Assembly: GCF_932526225.1 (NCBI RefSeq)
Contig: NC_064038.1
Span: 6,060,741-6,124,740 of the forward strand
Length of the DNA stretch: 64,000 nt
From: Nematostella vectensis
Lineage: Eukaryota; Cnidaria; Anthozoa; Actiniaria; Edwardsiidae
Direction: 5' to 3'
Part shown: one piece after another, positions 50,001 through 59,000 of the stretch
Layout of the letters: each line of letters begins with the position of its first letter
Position numbering within the stretch: position 1 is the stretch's first letter
The notes under the pieces: model-generated
What the model saw: only the letters and a program-made list of their open reading frames with translations
Database searches by the model: none
Told to the model about the DNA's origin: nothing
Position numbers and translations under genes: made by a program

Positions 50001-53000
50001 TCGACGGTATGAGAGAGGGTATAAGGGCGTGGGTCAGGGATGTGGAAGCCTGGTTGTTAATTCTGATAAAGAGGATACAGAAGTTAGAAGGATTGGCAAC
50101 CTGTGAGACGCTAGCAATGACAAGGATAGCAAGGGTTAAGGTTTGACAAGGATGATAAAACGGTTTTGACAAGGGTTTGCAGTAGTTGTGTAGATGTGTT
50201 GCAGTAGATGTGATTTTTGCGGAGAGAAAAACTATAAGTCTGGGTCTAACAGAATATCGGTAACCCTGTTAAGAAGGGCATCGGTAGGGATGGGATTGGT
50301 AAACTATGCGAAGTTAGTATCGGGGGAGGTGTTAAGAGAGGGAACAAGATCTTAGTTCGTGGATCCAATGATAATAAAAATACGTAGCTGGCATCCTTTT
50401 GAGTCGACGCCCTTCGTAAGGGAGGGTTGGGGTGTGGCAAGATAGGAGGGATTGGTCGGTAAGAGTATCCCCAACTCTTGCAAGAATGATACGGGTGGAA
50501 ATCTGAGGAGCTCGGTACGCTGTCATCGAAAAGATGGGTTAGGGTGTGGCAAGATTGTGACAGTGAGGTCAGAGTACGACCGGCAGGTTGTCTATAATTG
50601 AACTTCAAAATCTGGTTTTCGTCATAATAATGATATGGCATTTTCTTGTACATAGGAATTATCAACGTATTGGACAACTGTCCCTTGGTGTCTAACAGAG
50701 ACCAGAAAAACACGGATGGGGACCCACTAGGCGATGCCTGCGACAACTGCATCAACGCCAGAAACCCTACACAGGTCAGCACACGAAACTTTTTCCTTTG
50801 GTTCAGTCATTCTTTATTCTTCTTCTTCAGTAAAAGGGTAACGGTAAATGAAAAATCAAATATGGACTAAATGACTGAACTTCCTTACTCTGATAACAGA
50901 ATAAGATATAAAGTACTGTTGCTTATTCCCAGGCCGACCGTGATGGTGACGGCATTGGTGATGCTTGTGACTACAACGAAGACACGTGAGTGAACGAGAA
51001 TCTGTTAGACATGTTATTAGAATGTTAGGAAAAGCATGCAGATAATAGAAAAGGCGAAACCTTTTAAGGCAGGCCTGTACCCATGGGGGGGGGGGGGGTG
51101 CAGGGGGTGCTAACACCCCCCCCCCCCTTCCCCCCACCCCCCACAACAAGGTCCATTTTCGGTTCCCAATGGACGTGCTATTTGTAGACAAAACTATAAA
51201 GCATAAGCTAGATCACTCTGGTACACAGCCAAATCCGACAATAAACGTCCCGTGGAGATACTGCAAAGGCATAAAAAATCCCTTTTTGTTCTTTCGGGGA
51301 TGGTCAGATTTGTATCAGAGAACTTATTCCCTCCCTCCCCCCCCCTTCCCGGAAAAATGAGGTCCACTTTTTCAGATTTTGCACTCTCCCAAGAAAAATC
51401 CTGGGTATGGGCCTGTAAGGTATATTATACTTAAAAGTATAATTCAAACATGTAATCGAGGAAACAAGACGATTCCTTACCATCTCGGAGCAAAAGACGA
51501 AGGTCTAACGCACGGCTAAAACGCCCGGGACGACAGTAAAACTACTCTTGTGTTTATTTATTTCCTTGACATTGAGAATTGTTCTTTTATCAAAGCTTTC
51601 ATCTGTGGAAGGTCTAATCGTTTCCTTCAACCATCAGGGACCGTGACGGCATAGACGATAGGCATGATAACTGCCCAGGGAAACCAAACAGCGCACAACT
51701 AGACACGGACGGGGACGGCAAAGGTGAGAAACCGATGAAACATGGCTGAAGATGGCCGTGCCTGGCCGATAAATGGATAATCCCACTAACTCGTTCTTGG
51801 GGCACAGGCCCGTGCCCATGGGGGTGCAGGGGATGCGAACGCACCCCCCCCCCCCCCCCGCCTATCCCCCTCACCGGCGGAAGGTTCAATTTCGGTTCTC
51901 AATAGACGTGCTATTTGTAGACAAAACTAGAAAGCATAAGATAGATCACTCTGGTATGAGCCAAATCCGACAATAAACGTCCCGTGGAGATACTGCAAAG
52001 GCATAAAAAAAATCCCGTTTTGCTTTTTCGGGAAAATTAGGTCCACTTTTTTCGGATTTCGCACTCCCCCCCACCCCCCAGAAAAATCCTAGGTACGGGT
52101 CTGGGGCACCCACCCTCGCTTCGCGGATACCTCGAACCTTTATATTGAACTTGTTACTCACATTAAGGGTTCAATTCAACGGGAGTTCAACTGCAGTGAA
52201 CAATAAGAAATGTTTCTAAAAGAAAAGCCTTGCCTTCAAATACTGGCGTGACATGTCGATATATCACTTAACACAAATATTGAAAATACTTGCTGTAGGT
52301 GATGCGTGCGATGATGATGATGACAACGATGGCATTCCCGATTACCGCGACAACTGCCGGCTCGTACCAAACAGTGACCAAAGGGATACGGACCGTAAGT
52401 AATGACGTCATCCATGCGATAACAATAGCTAAGCAAGACACTACCATAGGTTACGCATTGTAAGTCATGACGTCATCTGTACAATAACATTCCACTCCAA
52501 TCTCCGCAAGAAACTACCACGAGATACGGGCTGTAAGTAAAGACGTCGCTAGGCGATAACACCGACCTTATAGTTCTTAAGCCATAATCTATGCACGCTT
52601 GGCAATTTTCACAGGAATAACCAGTAAATTGCCCCTTAATATAAGTGTTTGCTGTATAATCCAGTGGACGGCATCGGTGATGCTTGCCAGGGTGACCAAG
52701 ACAATGACGGTGTACCAGACGTGAATGACACGTGTCCCTTTAACCCGAAGATTCACAAGACAGACTTTAGCCAGTACAAAAACATCAAGTTGGACCCCCT
52801 CAGCACAAAGCAAGACCAACCACAATGGCGGGCAAGCCAACGGGTAAGGCATTGGCAAGACCAACCTTAATGGCGGGCAAGCCAAAGGTAAGGCTGTAGA
52901 AGTCAAGGGGTAAGGCAAAGCAAGCCAACGTGTAACAGAGTAGCAAGCTAAGGGGGTAGGGCAGTTGCAAGCCAAAAGGTAAGGCAGTAGCAAGCGAAAA

Positions 53001-56000
53001 GGTAAGGCAGTAGCAAGCCAAGCGGTAAGGCAGTAGCAAGCCAAGCGGTGAGGCAGTAGCAAACCAAGGGGTAAGACAATAGCAAGCCAAGGGGTAAGGG
53101 TGTAGCAAGCCAAGGGGTAATGGTGTAGCAAGCCAAGCAGTAAGGCAGTAGCAAGCCAAGCGGTAAGGGTGTAGCAAACCAAGGGGTAAGGCAGTAGCAA
53201 ACCAAGGGGTAAGACAGTAGCAAGCCAAGGGGTAAGGGTGTAGCAAACCAAGGGGTAAGACAGTAGCAAGCCAAGGGGTAAGGGTGTAGCAAGCCAAGGG
53301 GTAAGGCAGTAGCAAGCCAAGGGGTAAGGCAGTAGCAAGCCGAGGGGTAAGGGTGTAGCAAGCCAAGGGGTAAGGGTGTAGCAAGCCGAGGGGTAAGGCA
53401 GTAGCAAACTAAGCGGTAAGGCAGTAGCAAGCCAAGGGGTAAGGGTGTAGCAAGCCAAGGGGTAAGGGTGTAGCAAGCCGAGGGGTAAGGGTGTAGCAAG
53501 CCAAGGGGTAAGACAGTAGCAAGCCAAGGGGTAAGGCAGTAGCAAACCAAGGGGTAAGACAGTAGCAAGCCAAGGGGTAAGGGTGTAGCAAACCAAGGGG
53601 TAAGACAGTAGCAAGCCAAGGGGTAATGGTGTAGCAAGCAAAGCGGTAAGGGTGTAGCAAACCAAGGGGTAAGGCAGTAGCAAACCAAGGGGTAAGACAA
53701 TAGCAAGCCAAGGGGTAAGGGTGTAGCAAACCAAGGGGTAAGACAGTAGCAAGCCAAGGGGTAATGGTGTAGCAAGCCAAGGGGTAAGGCAGTAGCAAGC
53801 CAAGGGGTAAGGCAATAGCAAGCCGAGGGGTAAGGGTGTAGCAAGCCAAGGGGTAAGGGTGTAGCAAGCCAAGGGGTAAGGGTGTAGCAAGCCAAGGGGT
53901 AAGGGTGTAGCAAGCCAAGGGGTAAGGCAGTAGCAAACCAAGGGGTAAGGGTGAAGCAAGCCAAGGGGTAAGGGTGCAGCAAGCCAAGGGGTAAGGGTGT
54001 AGCAAGCCAAGGGGTAAGGCAGTAGCAAGCAAAAAGGTAAGGCAGTAGCAAACCAAGGGGTAAGGGTGTAGCAAGCCGAGGAGTAAGGGTGTAGCAAGCC
54101 AAGGGGTAAGGGTGTAGCAAGCCAAGGGGTAAGGCAGTAGCAAGCCAAGGGGTAAGGGCGTAGCAAGCCAAGGGGTAAGGCAGTAGCAAGCCGAGGGGTA
54201 AGGGTGTAGCAAGCCAAGGGGTAAGGGTGTAGCAAGCCGAGGGTTAAGGGTGTAGCAAGCCAAGGGGTAAGACAGTAGCAAGCCAAGGGGTAAGGGTGTA
54301 GCAAGCCAAGGAGTAAGGCAGTAGCCAACCAAGCGGTAAGGCAGTAGCAAGCCAAGGGGTAAGGGTGTAGCAAGCCAAGGGGTAAGGGTGTAGCAAGCCG
54401 AGGGGTAAGGGTGTAGCAAGCCAAGCGGTAAGGCAGTAGCAAGCCGAGGGGTAAGGGTGTAGCAAGCCAAGGGGTAAGGCAGTAGCCAACCAAGCGGTAA
54501 GGCAGTAGCAAGCCAAGGGGTAAGGGTGTAGCAAGCCAAGGGGTAAGGGTGTAGCAAGCCGAGGGGTAAGGGTGTAGCAAGCCAAGTGTTAAGGCAGTAG
54601 CAAGCCGAGGGATAAGGCATTAGCAAGCCAAGGGGTAAGACAGTAGCAAGCAAAGGGTATAAGGGTGTAGCAAGCCAAGCGGTAAGGCAGTAGCAAGCCG
54701 AGGGGTAAGGCAGTAGCAAGCCGAGGGGTAAGGCAGTAGCAAGCCGAGGGGTAAGGGTGTAGCAAACCAAGGGGTAAGGGTGTAGCAAGACAAGGGGTAA
54801 GGGTGTAGCAAGCCAAGGGGTAAGGGTGTAGCAAGCCAAGGGGTAAGAGTGTAGCAAGCCAAGGGGTAAGGGTGTAGCAAGACAAGGGGTAAGGGTGTAG
54901 CAAGCCAAGGGGTAAGGGTGTAGCAAGCCAAGGGGTAAGGCAGTAGCAAACCAAGGGCTAAGGGTGTAGCAAGCCAAGGGGTAAGGGTGTAGCAAGCCGA
55001 GGGGTAAGGCAGTAGCAAACCAAGCGGTAAGGCAGTAGCAAGCCAAGGGGTAAGGGTGTAGCAAGCCAAGGGGTAAGGGTGTAGCAAGCGGAGGGGTAAG
55101 GGTGTAGCAAGCCAAGGGGTAAGGCAGTAGCAAGCGAAAAGGTAAGGCATTAGCAAAAGAAAAGGTAAGGCAGTTGCAAGCCAAAAGGTAAGGCAGTAGC
55201 AAGCGAAAGTTAAGGCAGTAGCAAGCCAAGAGGTAAGGCAGTAGCAAGCCAAGCGGTAAGGGTGTAGCAAACCAAGGGGTAAGGGTGTAGCAAGACAAGG
55301 GGTAAGGGTGTAGCAAGCCAAGGGGTAAGGGTGTAGCAAGCCAAGGGGTAAGAGTGTAGCAAGCCAAGGGGTAAGGGTGTAGCAAGCCAAGGGGTAAGGG
55401 TGTAGCAAGCCAAGGGGTAAGGCAGTAGCAAACCAAGGGCTAAGGGTGTAGCAAGCCAAGGGGTAAGGGTGTAGCAAACCAAGCGGTAAGGCAGTAGCAA
55501 GCCAAGGGGTAAGGGTGTAGCAAGCCAAGGGGTAAGGGTGTAGCAAGCCGAGGGGTAAGGGTGTAGCAAGCCAAGGGGTAAGGCAGTAGCAAGCCAAAAG
55601 GTAAGGCAGTAGCAAGCGAAAAGTTAAGGCAGTAGCAAGCCAAGAGGTAAGGCAGTAGCAAGCCAAGCGGTAAGGCAGTAGCAAGCCAAGCGGTAAGGGT
55701 GTAGCAAACCAAGGGGTTAGGCAGTAGCAAACCAAGGGGTAAGACAGTAGCAAGCCAAGGGGTAAGGGTGTAGCAAACCAAGGGGTAAGACAGTAGCAAG
55801 CCAAGGGGTAATGGTGTAGCAAGCCAAGGGGTAAGGCAGTAGCAAGCCAAGGGGTAAGGCAGTAGCAAGCCGAGGGGTAAGGGTGTAGAAAGCCAAGGGG
55901 TAAGGGTGTAGCAAGCCGAGGGGTAAGGCAGTAGCAAACCAAGCGGTAAGGCAGTAGCAAGCCAAGGGGTAAGGGTGTAGCAAGCCAAGGGGTAAGGGTG

Positions 56001-59000
56001 TAGCAAGCCGAGGGGTAAGGGTGTAGCAAGCCAAGGGGTAAGACAGTAGCAAGCCAAGGGGTAAGGTAGTATCTAGCCAAGTGGTAAGGCAGTAGCAGGC
56101 CAAGGGGTAAGGCAATAGCAAGACAAGCGGTTATTCAGTAGCAAGCCAGGGGGTAATGCAGTAGCAAGCCAAGCGGTAATGCAGTAGCAAGACAAGCGGT
56201 AATTCAGTAGGAAGCCAAGGGGTAATGCAGTAGCAAGCTAATGAATAAGCTAGTAGCTAGCCAACCACAATGGCGTACAAGCCAACGGGCAGACAGGGTA
56301 TGTTTGAAGGGTCTTTCAAGATTAGAATACCAAAGTGTCGTGCCGTAATGAGATGTGATAAGAGGGGTTCTCGACGAAGTCTACCATTGTCTAGCAAATT
56401 TTGGTATCTTGGCGACGGCTTTGAAATGTTACTATCCATCGTACTTTTAAATACATATGTTTGTTGGTTTATTGTAGGGTGATGAGGTTTTCCAAATTCT
56501 GAACAGCAATGTTGGACTCCTCGTTGGTAAGTATTGTATTATAGGATCGTCTCCATCAATGCTTTCATAGTTTGACCAACTACCCGTCATATCACCGACA
56601 AAAACGTCCGTGAGAACGCCCAGAGTCAAGATTTAAGAATGTCAATCACCCTCTCCTTTGTTATTGTGTATCATTGAAAATAGAGCGGTTTATTCGCAAG
56701 GAAAATTCAAAATAATGAACTAACATAAAGGCTGATATGTTATTGAGGATATTTGATTGAAAATATCTTGGTTACTCGCTTGAATTAGCCGATGGAAATA
56801 GATGATTTGTGTGACTCGCCATTGAGCGGGAGCGTAAAATGGCGGCGTGATTGGCCTTAAAACCTCGTACAAACAACGCCAGCATCACCCAGCATTGTTG
56901 GCATAGCGTCATTTTTTTCATACGACATGATTATCTTGGCGAACTTTGCTAAATTTTACATTTGAGATGTCAAAAATGTATTGGGTACGGTGGTTTATTC
57001 ACAAGAAAAGTTACAATAACGGTTAAATTGATGCCTTGACGGGGTATAGTGCAGGAACGTTAAAAGTGACATCATGTCACAGTACTTAACCGCTTATAAG
57101 AACCTAGAATTTAAGAACTTGTTAGCCTAAAAATACGAATTTAGACCCCAAATAAAAACCTAATTAGCCTAAAATTTTAACAGGTTCTTATTAACAAGAA
57201 TAAATTATTAAATCAATATTTTGAGCATGATAATAAGAGTTTAAATATACTTTAAGCGGTCTTGACCACTTATTGTACGAAGGTGAGGCCAGTATCGACA
57301 TCTAATCAGTCTAGAAACCGCACTTCTACCAGCCATTCATATATTAACTCTTCTTTTAAACTCAGAACCTATTTAAGAAAAACCAAGGAAAAAAACCCTG
57401 GAAAAACCAAGGCTCTTTTAAGCGGGTATGTACTGCATTCTTTAAAAGCCTATACCTTAATCTACTCCCTCTTTCCAGCTGACCAAGTGTACGAAGACGT
57501 TGAGTACAAAGGCACCATGTTCGTCAACACAAACCACGACGACGACATCATTGGATTCGCTTTTGGGTACCAGGATTACAGCACATTCTTCCTGGTTTCC
57601 TGGAAAAAGAAGGAGCAGGTCTACTGGGACGTAAAACCATTCAGAGCGACAGCCGAAACTCACATCACCCTTAAGGTACACTTCAATATCAAGCTTATTT
57701 TTGGGGGGAACCATTTGTATGACTATTTTGTAAGCACTTCTTGTTTAATGAGCGTTATTTGGGAAATTAGGTGTAGCTTTAAGACCGTGATATACATACC
57801 TCAAACGAGATATTCAAACAGTCAACCGTATGTCTCAACAACCTAATAAACATTCCACCTATATCCTTTGGTATTTCACGATTTTACATGTCTCGCTGTA
57901 AATTGTATTTTTAATTATTTTTTTATTTTTGCAGAAAATAAAATCAACTACAGGCCCATCGAAAGCCCTAAGAAATGCTCTATGGCACAGTGGAGATACA
58001 ACACAACAGGTGCTTGTACAGCTATTTTTACATTGATCGCTGGTATGGAAACGTACTGTCCTAAAGTTAATAGTATAAAAAAGCAAAATTGTCATATACT
58101 GACCGGGATACCTGTGTCAGGAAGTAGACCGCTGTAAATAGTGTAGGCTCAGGTGACTCATGTTCCGAGGCGAACGGCCTGTCAAGTTGTTGTTGGTTTA
58201 TTATGGAAAGTTCGTGTGCTAATTAAAGGATAACCAAGGTTATTATAAAAATCAAAACTATCTAAATAATTATGTGTTTTTGGAATTCATAGACTAAGGT
58301 TCTATGGAAGAGTAAAAATCAAAGAGGCTGGAGACATCGAGTTGCTTATAGATGGGAAATCACTTACACCCCTTCTAATGGATATTTAAGGTAAGGATCA
58401 GTTATAAAAGCGCTACAGATGTGAACTGCACAGGGTTGGGAACCACCCTGTACTTATTTAGGGTGTATCATTTGGGTGGTATTTTTGGGGGTGTTAAATA
58501 TGATGTCCACTTCTGTATACTTTTTATTGTTTGGTCCATAGTGTTTTTCCATGCTATATAGTATCTTTTGCAGTGTATGGTTAATGAATTGACTAGGTGT
58601 TATTATAATAACCCTTGAGCCTAAATAATAACCCTTATAATAACCCTATTCTCTCTTATTTATCATTTGGTCCATAGTGATTTTGCATGCTATATAGTGT
58701 CTTGTGCAGGGTTTTGTTCGTGAATTGACTACAGATGTTATCTGTCTTGCAGAGTTCGCATGTGGGATGGAAGGCACGTTATCATGGACACTGGTCGGTT
58801 ACGGGACCTGGATATCCGGGGTGGGAGGCTAGGGATGTTCAGCTTTTCACAAGAGAGTATTGTTTGGAGTGCTTTGTCTGTGCACTGTTTAGGTGAGTCC
58901 CAGACACAAAGTGTCAAGCAATATATGTCACAAAACCCATGTTATGCAACACATGTCACATAACCCATGTTATGCAACATATGTCACACAACCCATGTCA

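Noticed and set aside
52589-56121. Very long minus-strand open frames (up to 675 codons) encoding Leu/Pro/Thr/Tyr-rich repeats
   Set aside because: They are a by-product of the 23-bp minisatellite, whose complement has no stop codon in any frame. Several overlapping frames are equally open, and the array lies in an intron of the opposite strand.
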